Below are positions 1 to 12,261 of a stretch of DNA of 64,000 bases, piece by piece. Numbering within the stretch: the first letter of the stretch is position 1; each line of letters starts with the position of its first letter. Made by a program: the position numbers and the translations under genes. The DNA is from Deinococcus aquaedulcis (GTDB lineage: Bacteria > Deinococcota > Deinococci > Deinococcales > Deinococcaceae), in the NCBI RefSeq assembly GCF_019693445.1, contig NZ_JAHRBL010000010.1:68128-132127 (forward strand). Direction: 5' to 3'. The notes beneath the pieces are model-generated. The model did not search any database. It was given only the letters and a program-made list of their open reading frames with translations, and was not told the origin of the DNA.

Positions 1-904
1 GTCGTGCCGCACGCCGGGCAGCGCCGCGCCGTACAGGAAATCCAGCTTCAGGTAGGTGTAGCCCCAGCCGCGCGCGGTGGCCGCCAGCTCGCGCAGCCAC
101 GCCAGCACCTCGGGGTGAGTGGTGTCCAGGGTGTAATACGGCCCGCCCCAGTTGTGGCCCACCGGCAGCGGCTGGCCGCCTTCGCCGCGCAGCATCCAGT
201 CCGGGTGCTCGGCAAACAGGCGCGAGGTGGGCGAGGCCAGAAACGGCGCCAGCCACAGGCCCGGGGTGTAGCCCAGGGCCTGCAGGGGGGCGGGCAGGTC
301 GCGGGCGTGGCCGCCGAAGTGCGCGCTGGGCTCGGTCCAGTCGCCCAGGTCGGCCTGAAAGCCGTCGTCCAGCTGAAACACGTCGAAGGGCAGTCCCGCC
401 GCCCTGGCCCGGCGGGCGTTGTCCAGCATGGCCTCCAGGGTGACGGCGCGGTAGTACGAGTACCACGAGCACCACACCCGCAGCGGCGCGGGCGTGCGCG
501 CGTGCATGGCCTGTCCCAGGTCGGCGGCGCGCGCTTCGAGGGTGGCAATCACATCCCGGGTGTCCTCCCAGTGCAGGGGAACGTCGGGGCCTTCCAGGGT
601 GCAGGTGACGGTCACGTGGTCGCCCTGCGCGCGCGCCTCCCATTGAATGAAGGTCTGGGTGGCTTCCCCGGCCATGCCCACCCAGCCGCTGCCGTCCGGG
701 CGCACCAGCGCCAGCATGGTGTGGCTGCGCCACACGCCCGCCTGACCGCTGGGCAGAAAGCCGGGGTCGTGGCCCTGTTCGTGGCGCCAGCGCATCAGGG
801 GCACGGCCTGGCTGTCCGTGAGGGGCCGCAGTTCGGCCTCGCTCCACGACTGAAAACCGCTCACCAGCACGCGCACTTCGGCGGGGTTCACGTTCAGGAT
901 CCAT

Positions 905-912
<8 letters not shown>
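1..912 (-). CDS. Alpha-galactosidase, GH36 family (3' end outside the window)
   Basis: This gene encodes 304 visible residues of a cytoplasmic alpha-galactosidase that would release terminal alpha-linked galactose from oligosaccharides. The N-terminal half is a beta-sandwich-like region. A TIM-barrel follows with the run [12 protein letters not shown], then FQLDDGFQ. Near the visible end the motif YLKLDFLY carries the expected catalytic nucleophile Asp at about residue 291. The acid/base Asp lies beyond the window. The ATG at 912 overlaps the stop of the beta-galactosidase gene by 8 bases, so the two are translationally coupled as the last genes of the sugar operon. Family assignment rests on these motifs; the exact substrate is inferred from the neighbours. 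Confidence 0.88.
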
Positions 913-2938
<2,026 letters not shown>

Positions 2939-3340
2939 GCAGAGGTGTCCTTGGGGGTAGAGAGGGGAGGGGGGCTGGGGGCGACAGGTTCAATCCACAA
3001 GACGCTGAATGCGAGTGATTGAGGAGAGAGCTTGAGAAGCAAAGCACCTTTTTGGCGTCTCAGTCAGAGGTGAGCTAAGGCTGCCATCCTCCTCTGCAAG
3101 CAGCTCTGCGAGTCCCCAGCCCTCTCCTTCAGAGCTGTCCCAGTCCCCCGCAAGGGGAGAGGGAGAAAAAGATCTCTCCAGCACGTACGTCTTCTCTCGC
3201 GCGTCAAGCGTTCAAGGAGATGACTCAGTGGTCGTGAATCGTGTCAGGCAGGTCTGAACTGAACGTGGTGCCCAGAAAGAAATGCGGAGGCTGAGGTTTT
3301 GTCCATCAACTTTCAACCATCAACAATTCCCCTGCAGCCA
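2939..3340. repeat. Gene-free gap with a small dispersed repeat
   Basis: No gene is visible in these 402 bases between the beta-galactosidase and permease genes. About 3085-3180 contains GCAGCTCTGCGAGTCCC (3100-3116) followed by a CCCCGCAAGGGGAGAGGG-like stretch and an A-run. The same 17 bases and a similar tail recur at 27096-27145 between deoC and bcp, so this is probably one copy of a small non-coding repeat family. The right end (3300-3340) has iterated CATCAAC/CAACCATC units. Confidence 0.5.
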
Positions 3341-4188
3341 TCACCCCTTGACCGCACCGGTCGCCAGCCCGCCCTGCCAATAACGCCCCAGGGTCAGGAA
3401 CGCGGCCACCAGGGGCAGAATGCTCACCAGGGCGCCCAGCACGATCACGGTGTACAGGGGTTCCTGACCGCTGGAACTGCTCGTCTGGTTCCACACGCTC
3501 AGGCCCAGGGTCAGAGGAAACAGTTCGTCGCGGCTGACGGCCACCAGCGGCAGAAAGAAATTGTTCCAGGCCCCCACGAACGAGAACAGCCCCACCGTGA
3601 CCAGCCCGCCCTGCACCAGCGGCAGGCCCAGGCGCTGGAAGATGGTCCATTCGCCCGCACCGTCGATGCGCGCGGCTTCCATCAGTTCCTTGGGAAACCC
3701 GGCGTCCCAGAACAGCCGCATCAGGTACAGGCCGAATGGGTTGACCAGCCCCGGCAGAATGACCGCCCAGTAGGTGTTCAGCAGGCCCAGCTTCTGCATC
3801 ATCAGAAAGAGGGGCAGCACCAGCGCCGTGCCCGGCACCATGATGGTCACCAGAATCAGTGCAAACAGCGCGTCTTTGCCCCGGAAGGCGTAGGCCGAAA
3901 AGGCGTAGCCGGCCAGGGCACTGACCAGCACACTGCCCAGCGCCGTGGCCCCGGCATAGATGAACGAGTTCAGCAGCCAGCGCCGGAAAATCCCGTCCTG
4001 GCGCGTGAGGAGTGTCTGCATGTTCTCGGCAAGGTGGCTGGGGCTGGCAAACCACAGCCCAAAGGTGGAAAACAGCTGCCCGTTGTCCTTGAACATGGTC
4101 ACGATGACCCACCACAGCGGCAGCAGGGCGTACACCGCAAACAGCGTGAGGGCCAGCAGTTGCAGCGGGGTAAAGCGGTTACGGGTGT

Positions 4189-4192
<4 letters not shown>
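3341..4192 (-). CDS. Carbohydrate ABC transporter permease, MalG type
   Basis: The 283-residue inner-membrane protein has about six hydrophobic segments. The cytoplasmic coupling loop [20 protein letters not shown] (starting at residue 172) is typical of CUT1-family MalG-like permeases and contacts the ATPase. Its GTG start at 4192 overlaps the stop of the MalF-type permease by four bases (GTGA), so the two are probably made in fixed ratio. With the upstream binding protein it forms a sugar importer, and the downstream galactosidases suggest galactosides as cargo. No ATPase gene is present in the operon, so a shared MsmK/MalK-like subunit elsewhere is likely. Confidence 0.93.
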
Positions 4193-5052
<860 letters not shown>

Positions 5053-5100
5053 GGGGTTCCCGACAGAGCAAAATCAGTCATAGGCACCTTCTCTCAAGGC

Positions 5101-5138
5101 GGGGGGCGCAGGACCGTTGCGCGCGTCCTGCGCCCCCC
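5101..5138 (-). terminator. Intra-operon hairpin between binding protein and permease
   Basis: A perfect 14-bp inverted repeat (GGGGGGCGCAGGAC, 10-base loop, complementary arm) lies just after the stop of the binding-protein gene. It has no T-run on the operon strand. This looks like a partial terminator or 3' stabilising structure, comparable in position to the malE-malF intergenic hairpin, rather than a full stop. Confidence 0.6.
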
Positions 5139-5149
5139 AGGTCTGGCGC

Positions 5150-6460
<1,311 letters not shown>

Positions 6461-6525
6461 ACGTCCTCCGGGTGGGAAGAAAAGGGGTGCGGGGGTTGGG
6501 GCCAGGGGGGCTCAGATGGGGGGAC

Positions 6526-7296
6526 TTAAACGAGGTGCAATTCGCGCACCGCGCCCCCCAGGCCCGGCGGGGGTTCAGGGCCCCGGCGGTTGGTGATCAG
6601 CGCCGACACACCGCCAATAGGCGCAATGTGCGCGCGGCTCACCTGACCCAGCTTGCTGTGGTCGGCCACCACCACCACCTCCCGGGCCTGGGCCACCATC
6701 AGGCGTTTGACCTCGGCTTCCTCGTGGTTGGCGTTGGTGACGCCGTGTTCGGGGTGCACGCCGTTGCAGCCCAGAAACAGGCGGTCGGCGTGAATGTGTT
6801 TCAGGACGTCCAGCGCGTAGGGGCTGACCAGTGAATGCTGCAGCGGGCGCAGGGTGCCGCCTGTGACGATCACCCGCACGCCGCTGAGGCGTTCCAGTTC
6901 CAGGGCGATATTCAGGCCGTTGGTGACCACCGTGACTCCCTGCAGCGTGGGCGATAGGGCGCGGGCCACCTCGGTGGTGGTGCTGCCCACATCCAGAAAG
7001 ACCGTTTCGCCGTCGCGCACCAGGGCCGCCGCCGCGCGGCCGATGCGGCGTTTGGCGGCGCTGTGCTCGTGCCGGGTCTGTTCCAGCGGCGACTCGCGGC
7101 GCAGTTCCAGTGGCGGGCGCACGCTGCCCCGGGTGCGGCGCACCTGCCCCGCTTCAGCCAGGGCTTTCAGGTCGCTGCGCACCGTGACTTCCGAAACGCC
7201 CAGCAGTTTCGAAAGTTCCGCAACGGGCAATTCGCCGTGGCGATGAACAAGCGAGAGAATCTCGCTTCTGCGCGATTCGATCAAGGAGGCCCCCAA
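6526..7296 (-). CDS. DeoR/GlpR family transcriptional regulator
   Basis: The 256-residue protein has an N-terminal DeoR helix-turn-helix ([20 protein letters not shown] through VRRTRG) and a C-terminal DeoR sensor domain. The sensor carries the [13 protein letters not shown] phosphate-binding-type loop and the [13 protein letters not shown] and [10 protein letters not shown] segments typical of the family. It probably represses the operon it heads and is relieved by a sugar phosphate. The TTG at 7296 gives the longest reading; a second TTG at 7284 (giving the usual IESRRSEIL start) is an equally likely start, and neither has a strong ribosome site. The promoter and a 15-base palindrome lie just upstream. 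Confidence 0.9.
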   Translation of the reverse strand: MGASLIESRRSEILSLVHRHGELPVAELSKLLGVSEVTVRSDLKALAEAGQVRRTRGSVRPPLELRRESPLEQTRHEHSAAKRRIGRAAAALVRDGETVFLDVGSTTTEVARALSPTLQGVTVVTNGLNIALELERLSGVRVIVTGGTLRPLQHSLVSPYALDVLKHIHADRLFLGCNGVHPEHGVTNANHEEAEVKRLMVAQAREVVVVADHSKLGQVSRAHIAPIGGVSALITNRRGPEPPPGLGGAVRELHLV

Positions 7297-7306
7297 AAAG
7301 GTGAGT

Positions 7307-7321
7307 TTCGTTACTTACGAA
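7307..7321 (-). promoter_or_regulatory. Probable DeoR operator
   Basis: TTCGT-tactt-ACGAA is a perfect 5-bp inverted repeat abutting the -10 box of the deoR promoter. DeoR-family sites commonly contain a TTTCG half-site. Its position over the likely transcription start suggests autorepression of the whole galactoside operon. Confidence 0.55.
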
Positions 7322-7350
7322 TCTTATGTTGAAAGGTTTTTCACCGTCAA
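7321..7350 (-). promoter_or_regulatory. Promoter of the galactoside operon
   Basis: Read on the minus strand, TTGACG (7350-7345) and TAAGAT (7326-7321) are separated by 18 bases. The pair lies 25 bases before the deoR start and just upstream of the palindrome at 7307-7321. No comparable promoter is obvious before the binding-protein gene. Confidence 0.6.
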
Positions 7351-7779
7351 GCCCTGGGTGTGAGGGAGAGAGGAGGGTGGGCGTGACGTGCTGGGGCTGA
7401 GAGCCGGAGCAGAACCGCTTTTGCGCCCTATTTGGAAGCGTAACCAACAGCGCGCTGCGTAAGGAGCAGAGTCGGCGGGCAGAGCCGTTTTTGCCTCTAG
7501 GCGCAGAGAGGTGAGTAGGCGTTAAGCGTCGTGAAGCAAAGGGCAGGCACGCGATGGTGGCCTGACCGTGCAGATTGCATGTGCCTTCTATCGCAGCGTG
7601 GGGCCTGCTCTGATGCGCCGCGCTTCAATGGTCATCAGGTCAGAGGGCTCCCGCCTTCCACTCTTCAGATTCCGGGGCACGCTTGATTCGGCTGGGAAAG
7701 CATCGGCACTGAAGCGACGCCGTGCCGTTGGTGTGCAGCGGATCGGCGCTGTTAGTCCCCATCGCCCTGCCGACACGCA
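7351..7779. other. Gene-free stretch between deoR promoter and FKBP terminator
   Basis: No convincing gene is visible here. Two imperfect direct repeats occur: GCAGAACCGCTTTTGC at 7409-7424 and GCAGAGCCGTTTTTGC at 7479-7494 (14 of 16 bases the same). A short open frame at 7568-7819 runs into the FKBP terminator, has no start signals and is not supported. Confidence 0.4.
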
Positions 7780-7813
7780 AAAAGCGCCGGAAAGCGGCTG
7801 GGCTTTCCGGCGC
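7779..7813 (-). terminator. Intrinsic terminator of the FKBP gene
   Basis: GCGCCGGAAAG (7784-7794) pairs perfectly with CTTTCCGGCGC (7803-7813). On the minus strand the stem is followed by a T-run (the A-run at 7779-7783). It lies 16 bases after the FKBP stop codon. Confidence 0.88.
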
Positions 7814-7829
7814 GGTTGAGAACTGCAGC

Positions 7830-8168
7830 TTAGCGCACGTCCACCAGTTCCACGTCGAAGATCAGCGTGGCGCCGCCGGGAATCACCCCGGGCACGCCCG
7901 CTGCGCCGTAGCCCAGATGGGCGGGAATGGTCAGTTTGGCCTTGTCGCCCACGCGCAGCTGCGCGATGCCCTGGTCCCAGCCCTGGATCACGTAACCCAC
8001 GCCCAGCGGGAACTCGATGGGTTCGCCCCGGTCACGGCTGCTGTCGAACTTCTGGCCGTTTTCCAGCGTGCCGGTGTAGTGCACCCGCACCATCTTGCCG
8101 GTCTGGGCGGGGGCGCCGTGGCCCTCGTGGTATTTCTCGACTTTCAGTCCACCTGCGTCAGCGGTCAT
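7830..8168 (-). CDS. FKBP-type peptidyl-prolyl cis-trans isomerase
   Basis: The 112-residue protein is a single FKBP domain that catalyses cis-trans isomerisation of prolyl bonds during folding. It contains VRVHYTGTLENGQKFDSS, GYVIQGWDQGI, the LTIPAHLGYGAAG segment and the terminal LIFDVELVDV strand. All are characteristic of the small cytoplasmic FKBP/FkpB-like proteins. There is no signal peptide, so it should act in the cytoplasm. A leaderless-type promoter precedes the ATG and an intrinsic terminator follows, so it is a single-gene transcript. It is divergent from the signal peptidase gene. Confidence 0.95.
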   Translation of the reverse strand: MTADAGGLKVEKYHEGHGAPAQTGKMVRVHYTGTLENGQKFDSSRDRGEPIEFPLGVGYVIQGWDQGIAQLRVGDKAKLTIPAHLGYGAAGVPGVIPGGATLIFDVELVDVR

Positions 8169-8175
8169 GCGCGAC

Positions 8176-8181
8176 AGGGTA
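8176..8181 (-). promoter_or_regulatory. Leaderless -10 box of the FKBP gene
   Basis: TACCCT on the minus strand is followed by 7 bases and then the ATG at 8168, with no ribosome binding site in between. This matches the TANNNT pattern repeated across the window. Confidence 0.6.
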
Positions 8182-8400
8182 ACGGCTGAGCTGGGGCGCC
8201 GTCACGTCGCCCATTCACTCTGAGGTGACCATGAAGCCAGTTCGGGTCTGGGGTGGCGGCCTTTCGGAGCACGAGTAGGGCAGAACAAGGCCCGCTGCCA
8301 CGTTGGGAACCCGTCGGAAGAGCTTTGGGCTGGGCCGCCCTTTCGCCCTCTCTGGTGGCTAGACAACTACGCCTGTCTGCCCGGCCCCCACCAGAGGCGC

Positions 8401-8406
8401 TACCCT
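8401..8406 (+). promoter_or_regulatory. Leaderless -10 box of the signal peptidase gene
   Basis: TACCCT is followed 8 bases later by a GTG at 8415. The box argues that translation begins there rather than at the in-frame ATG at 8253, which would add a poorly conserved N-terminal extension. Confidence 0.6.
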
Positions 8407-8414
8407 GGGCGGTC

Positions 8415-8987
8415 GTGGCCGACCGTTCCTCCTCTTCCGGCTGGCGGGCGTGGGTGCTGGGGGGCCTGTTGCCCGCCTACCTGCTCACCACCTTCGGGTT
8501 CACGCTGGCGCGGGTGCGTGGCGATTCCATGCTGCCCACCCTGCATAGCGGCGACGCCCTGCTGCTGCTGAAATACCCGCGCTGGCTGCATGCCGCTGGC
8601 CTGTGGCGCAGCTATCCCCACCGGGGCGATCTGCTGGTGTTCAAGGCGCCGCAAGACAGCGGCTACGCCTATGAAACGGTGTATGGTGTGCGTCACCGCC
8701 CGTACAACATCAAGCGGGTGCTGGGCCTGCCCGGCGACACCGTGGGTATTCAGGATGGCCGCGTGGTGGTGAACGGCAAAGTGTTGGCCGAAAGCTACGC
8801 CAGCGAAGGCTTTGTGCAGGATCAGGCCGCCCAGCGTGTGCCTCCGGGGAAGGTGTGGGTGCTGGGCGACAACCGCCGCCTGGGCGAAAGCCTGGACAGC
8901 CGCGCCTACGGCTTTGTGGCCCTGCGCGACGTGGCCGGGCCGGCCAACCTCCGCCTCTGGCCGCGCCCGGGGCTGATGAACCGCTGA
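8415..8987 (+). CDS. lepB: Signal peptidase I
   Basis: The 190-residue membrane serine protease removes signal peptides from Sec-exported proteins on the outer face of the cytoplasmic membrane. One N-terminal membrane anchor (residues about 12-32) leads into the catalytic domain. The nucleophile is Ser38 in RGDSMLPT and the general base is Lys100 in NIKRVLGLPGD. The conserved box E reads LGDNRRLGESLDSRAYG near residues 150-166. The GTG start is chosen from the TACCCT box 8 bases upstream; an ATG at 8253 would give 244 residues. The gene appears to be transcribed alone, divergent from the FKBP gene. Confidence 0.92.
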   Translation: MADRSSSSGWRAWVLGGLLPAYLLTTFGFTLARVRGDSMLPTLHSGDALLLLKYPRWLHAAGLWRSYPHRGDLLVFKAPQDSGYAYETVYGVRHRPYNIKRVLGLPGDTVGIQDGRVVVNGKVLAESYASEGFVQDQAAQRVPPGKVWVLGDNRRLGESLDSRAYGFVALRDVAGPANLRLWPRPGLMNR

Positions 8988-9043
8988 CGGCTGAGCGGTG
9001 ATCGTGCCCATCTGCCCTGGAGTCAGCACTCACCTTGGCCTGC

Positions 9044-9049
9044 TACGGT
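9044..9049 (+). promoter_or_regulatory. Leaderless -10 box of the secreted protein gene at 9057
   Basis: TACGGT is followed 7 bases later by ATG at 9057. The box overlaps the alternative GTG at 9048, which makes that upstream start unlikely. Confidence 0.6.
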
Positions 9050-9056
9050 GCGGCCC

Positions 9057-9566
9057 ATGAAGGTTGTTGCCGCGCTTGGTCTTGCCACACTCCTCTCGCC
9101 CCTGGCCCAGGCCCAGACCCTGGTGCCGTTCAGCGATCCCCAACTGCCCTTTACCGTCAGCCTCCCCAAGGGCTGGCTGGGCGCTGACTTTCAGGACGGC
9201 ACCAGTGGCGTGAGTCTGGTGTCGGCCAAGGCGCCGCCGGCCACCATGATCCGGTTGCTGTTCACGCCCAAGAACGGCACGTCGCCCACCCCGGCGGGCG
9301 AGTTTCAGAAGTTCGAGGCGGGGATCAAGGGCACCGGCGCCACCCCCAAGCAGACCAGCAGCCGCGCGGTCAGCTACGGCGGCGTCAGCGGTGTAGAGCG
9401 CCAGTACGCCGTGACGCACCCCAAGGGGCAACTCACCATGCGGGTGTGGTACGGCGTGGGGGCCAAAAACCTGTATTCGTTTCAGATGACCGATACGCCC
9501 GCCCGCTTCGCCCAGGCCAGCGCACTGTTTAGCAAGGTGCTGGCCAGCGTGCGGTTCAAGCGATGA
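9057..9566 (+). CDS. Secreted protein of unknown function
   Basis: The 169-residue protein starts with a clear Sec signal peptide (MKVVAALGLATLLSPLAQAQ). The mature part is beta-rich and contains FSDPQLPFTVSLPKGW, GVSGVERQYAVTHPKG and MRVWYGVGAKNLYSFQMT, a pattern seen in small lipoprotein/PsbP-like or Mog1-like folds that bind at the cell surface. I cannot assign a family with confidence. Its stop overlaps the start of the next gene by four bases (ATGA), so the two secreted proteins are coupled. Start choice rests on the leaderless -10 box; the in-frame GTG at 9048 is less likely. Confidence 0.8.
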   Translation: MKVVAALGLATLLSPLAQAQTLVPFSDPQLPFTVSLPKGWLGADFQDGTSGVSLVSAKAPPATMIRLLFTPKNGTSPTPAGEFQKFEAGIKGTGATPKQTSSRAVSYGGVSGVERQYAVTHPKGQLTMRVWYGVGAKNLYSFQMTDTPARFAQASALFSKVLASVRFKR

Positions 9567-10276
9567 GACGGGTGTCGGCAGCGGGCGGCCTGCGCGCCGG
9601 CCTGCTGGCAGTGGCCCTGCTGGTCTCTGGCGCGCAGGCCAACGAACGCCTCCCCATCACCGACGTCCGCTTCTCGGCGGGCGCCGAGCGGGTGCTGGCC
9701 GTGGTGAGTGGCGAGCGCGATGGCAGTGGGTTTGGCTACGCCACCCTCTCGGTGCTGTCCACGGGCAGCGGGGCGGTGCTGGGTGGGCGCACCGTGGAGG
9801 ACGAGAACGCCACCGCCGCCCAGGCGCGCCAGACCTTGCTGTCGTCCAGCCAGAGCCTGCTGGGCCGGCTGGGGTTGCTGGGCCGGGGGGCCAGTGTGCC
9901 CCGCTACCAGCGCGCCTATCCCACGCCGTACCCCCGCTGGGAAGATGGCGTGCGCCCCGGGGCCGCGCAAGTCACTCCGATTCGCCTCTGGAGCCGCGCG
10001 GTGCCGGTCAGCCTGAAGGTGGTGCCGTTGCCAGCTTCCGCCTGCCCCGAGCCCGATCTGCTGCTGCCGGGCGAACGCTCCGCTGGCTTCGAACTGCGGG
10101 TGAACGGGCAACTCGTGCGCCGCCAGTTGTCCCCTGGGAACCGCTGCGCCTCGCGCTACAGCCTGGAGCGGGTGGACGTGCAGGGGAACCGCGTCCTGCT
10201 GACTTTACGCGCCTACGCCATGGGCTTTGAAGGCCCCGACGCCCTGCCGGTGTTCGTGGCGGTGACGTTGAAGTAA
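9563..10276 (+). CDS. Secreted protein, DUF2259-like
   Basis: The 237-residue protein has an N-terminal signal sequence (hydrophobic core at residues 10-22, cleavage near AQA-NE). The segment ERDGSGFGYATLSVLSTGSG is followed by GRTVEDENATAAQARQTL. Together these resemble the DUF2259 group of predicted secreted proteins, in which an acidic repeat region tracks with GF.YA motifs. The C-terminal half is beta-rich and has two Cys (ACPEPD and NRCASR) that could form a disulfide. Function is unknown. It is translationally coupled to the preceding secreted protein. The family call is by eye and tentative. Confidence 0.75.
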   Translation: MRRVSAAGGLRAGLLAVALLVSGAQANERLPITDVRFSAGAERVLAVVSGERDGSGFGYATLSVLSTGSGAVLGGRTVEDENATAAQARQTLLSSSQSLLGRLGLLGRGASVPRYQRAYPTPYPRWEDGVRPGAAQVTPIRLWSRAVPVSLKVVPLPASACPEPDLLLPGERSAGFELRVNGQLVRRQLSPGNRCASRYSLERVDVQGNRVLLTLRAYAMGFEGPDALPVFVAVTLK

Positions 10277-10350
10277 GACGGACTGCGGTTCATTTCTGGA
10301 CCATCAAGTCCTACCCTGACTGGCCCCCACCTTCTGTTCCTTTCATATCC

Positions 10351-10371
10351 AAGGACCGATATCCGGTCCTT
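10351..10371 (+). terminator. Hairpin after the secreted-protein pair
   Basis: AAGGACCG (10351-10358) and CGGTCCTT (10364-10371) form an 8-bp stem around a 5-base loop. Only a weak T-rich stretch (TTGGTT) follows. A second GC-rich hairpin, GGGCCCC-aggtgt-GGGGCCC, lies near 10487-10506 close to the end of the convergent gene. Confidence 0.5.
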
Positions 10372-10548
10372 GGTTCTGCAGGTTTCTCTGCAGGGGAAGC
10401 TTCCTGCACACCTGGCGCATCGTTTTCGAAGACGGGTAAAGCCAGCAGAAGGCGCGGCGGCCCCGCCCGCTTGCACAGGGGAGAGGGCCCCAGGTGTGGG
10501 GCCCTTATGTGCGGATCAACAGTTTTATGGTGCCTGTGCCGCCGAGCC

Positions 10549-12192
10549 TTACAGCATTCCTGCCACCTGTCCCAGCAGTGCCCGCGCGGCGTCCAGCTCT
10601 TCGCGGTTGATGCTGTGGCCCAGGCCCGGCAGCACGCGGGCGTCCACGGTGGCGCCGCGTGCGCGCAGGTGCTCGGCGGTGTCGGTAAAGCGTGCCAGCG
10701 GAATATGGCTGTCGTGGGGGTCCACGCCCATAAACACCGGCAGGCCCCCCAGGTCGCCTGCGCGGTCCAGGGTGATCAGGCCGCCGCTGAACGCCACCAC
10801 GGCGCCCGGACGCTGGGCGGCGCGGCTGGCGTATTCCAGCGCCAGACAGGCCCCCTGGCTGAAGCCCGCCAGCACCACGCGCTCGGCCGGAATGCCCTGC
10901 TCGGCCAAGTGGGCGAAAACCGCGTCGACCGTCGCCAGGGCCTCGTCCAGCTGCGGCTGGTTCTGCTCCACCGGGGCTAGGAAAGAGTGCGGATACCACG
11001 TATTGCCCGGCGCCTGCGGGGCCAGATACGCAAAGGCGCTGAGGTTGAATTCGCGCTCCAGGCTCAGGATGTCCTGCGCCGTGCCACCCCGGCCATGCAG
11101 CAGCACCGCCGCCACGCGGGCCTCGCCCAGGGGGCGGCCGGCGGTCAGCACGTTCACGCCGGGGGCCTCGGCTGGGGCAGGGACCGCGCCGCCCAGCAGC
11201 CGGGTGCCCAGCGTCACGCCGTATTCGGGACTGCGCAGCTGGGGCAGGTGGGCCTCAATCTGCGGGCGCTGCGCCTCGTACCACGCGGGCAGTTTCAGGT
11301 GGCGGCCCAGTTCGGCCACTGGCTCGTCGCTGGGAAAGCCGGGGGCGTCGGTGGCAATCTCGAACAGCACGCCGTTCGGCTCGCGGAAATAGATGGAATG
11401 GAAATACTGCCGGTCCTGCACGGGCGTGGGCCGGTAACCAGCGGCGTCCAGCGCCGAGAGGTACGCGGCCTGTTCGGCGTCGTCCCGGGTACGCAGGGCC
11501 ACGTGGTGCACGCTGCCCGCGCCAAAGTGCCCGCGTGCCAGCCCCGGGCGCTCCACCATGTCCACGTACAGGCCCACGCCCGCGCCGCTGCCCTGAAAGC
11601 GGGTGCGGGGCGAAGCGGTGGCGCGGTCGGCCTCGGTGCCGTGCTCGGTGAAGCCCAGCTGCCCCACCAACAGCGCGCGCACCGGGGCCACGTCCCGCAC
11701 CCAGGCGGTCACGCTGTGAAAGCCGCGCAGGGCGTGTTCGGCCGGCACGGGCGAGGCGGGCCAGGGCTCAACGGCGGCGCCGTCCTCAAAGACCAGTTCG
11801 GTGGTCGTGCCGTCGGGGTCCTCGAAGACCAGCACCTCCTGCCCAAAGCGCCGCTGCAGGGTGGCGGAAAAGCCGGCACTTCGCAGCCGCTCTTCCCAGT
11901 AGGCGCGGGAAGCCAGGGGGGCGCTGTAGGCCACCGCCACCACCTCGCCGCTGCCGCGCGTGCCCCGGCGGGCGCCCGGCCAGGGGAAGTGGGTCATGAT
12001 GGTGCCGGGCTGCCCCGTTTGGTCGCCGTAATACAGGTGATAGGTGCCGGGATCGTCGAAATTCACCGTGACCTTCACCAGCCGCTGCCCCAGCACCCCG
12101 GTGTAGAAATCCACGTTGCGCTGCGGGTCGCTGGCCATGATGGTGACGTGGTGCAGGCCCTGAACAGGGGTGGTGCCGGGCGGTGTGGTCAT
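10549..12192 (-). CDS. Glyoxalase/ring-cleaving dioxygenase fused to alpha/beta hydrolase
   Basis: The 547-residue protein joins two enzymes. Residues about 1-310 are two VOC (glyoxalase) modules with LHHVTIMASDP, HHVALRTRDD and GVLFEIATDAPGF, as in the MhqO-type ring-cleaving dioxygenases. Residues about 335-547 are a phospholipase/carboxylesterase-type hydrolase resembling MhqD. Its likely triad is Ser445 (GFSQGACLA), Asp494 (DPHDSHIP) and His526 (GLGHSI). In Bacillus these are separate genes of the MhqR regulon for quinone and diamide stress, and a MarR regulator lies directly upstream here. The ATG at 12192 follows a TAATAT box by 6 bases. That the fused protein detoxifies quinones is inferred. 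Confidence 0.88.
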   Translation of the reverse strand: MTTPPGTTPVQGLHHVTIMASDPQRNVDFYTGVLGQRLVKVTVNFDDPGTYHLYYGDQTGQPGTIMTHFPWPGARRGTRGSGEVVAVAYSAPLASRAYWEERLRSAGFSATLQRRFGQEVLVFEDPDGTTTELVFEDGAAVEPWPASPVPAEHALRGFHSVTAWVRDVAPVRALLVGQLGFTEHGTEADRATASPRTRFQGSGAGVGLYVDMVERPGLARGHFGAGSVHHVALRTRDDAEQAAYLSALDAAGYRPTPVQDRQYFHSIYFREPNGVLFEIATDAPGFPSDEPVAELGRHLKLPAWYEAQRPQIEAHLPQLRSPEYGVTLGTRLLGGAVPAPAEAPGVNVLTAGRPLGEARVAAVLLHGRGGTAQDILSLEREFNLSAFAYLAPQAPGNTWYPHSFLAPVEQNQPQLDEALATVDAVFAHLAEQGIPAERVVLAGFSQGACLALEYASRAAQRPGAVVAFSGGLITLDRAGDLGGLPVFMGVDPHDSHIPLARFTDTAEHLRARGATVDARVLPGLGHSINREELDAARALLGQVAGML

Positions 12193-12198
12193 GCGCCT

Positions 12199-12212
12199 AT
12201 ATTACTTAATAT
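12199..12212 (-). promoter_or_regulatory. Promoter overlapped by a MarR-type palindrome
   Basis: ATATTA-CT-TAATAT is a perfect 6-bp inverted repeat in an AT-rich patch of a GC-rich region. On the minus strand its proximal half, TAATAT, is also the leaderless -10 box, 6 bases before the ATG at 12192. A regulator bound here would block the promoter directly; the adjacent MarR protein is the obvious candidate. Confidence 0.6.
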
Positions 12213-12261
12213 TGAACGATTCTGGGTGAGAGGCTTGGGTGGAGCGCGGTAACAGTACCTC

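Noticed and set aside
7568..7819. Small plus-strand gene in the deoR-FKBP gap
   Set aside because: The frame runs through the FKBP terminator hairpin and has no start signals or protein-like features.
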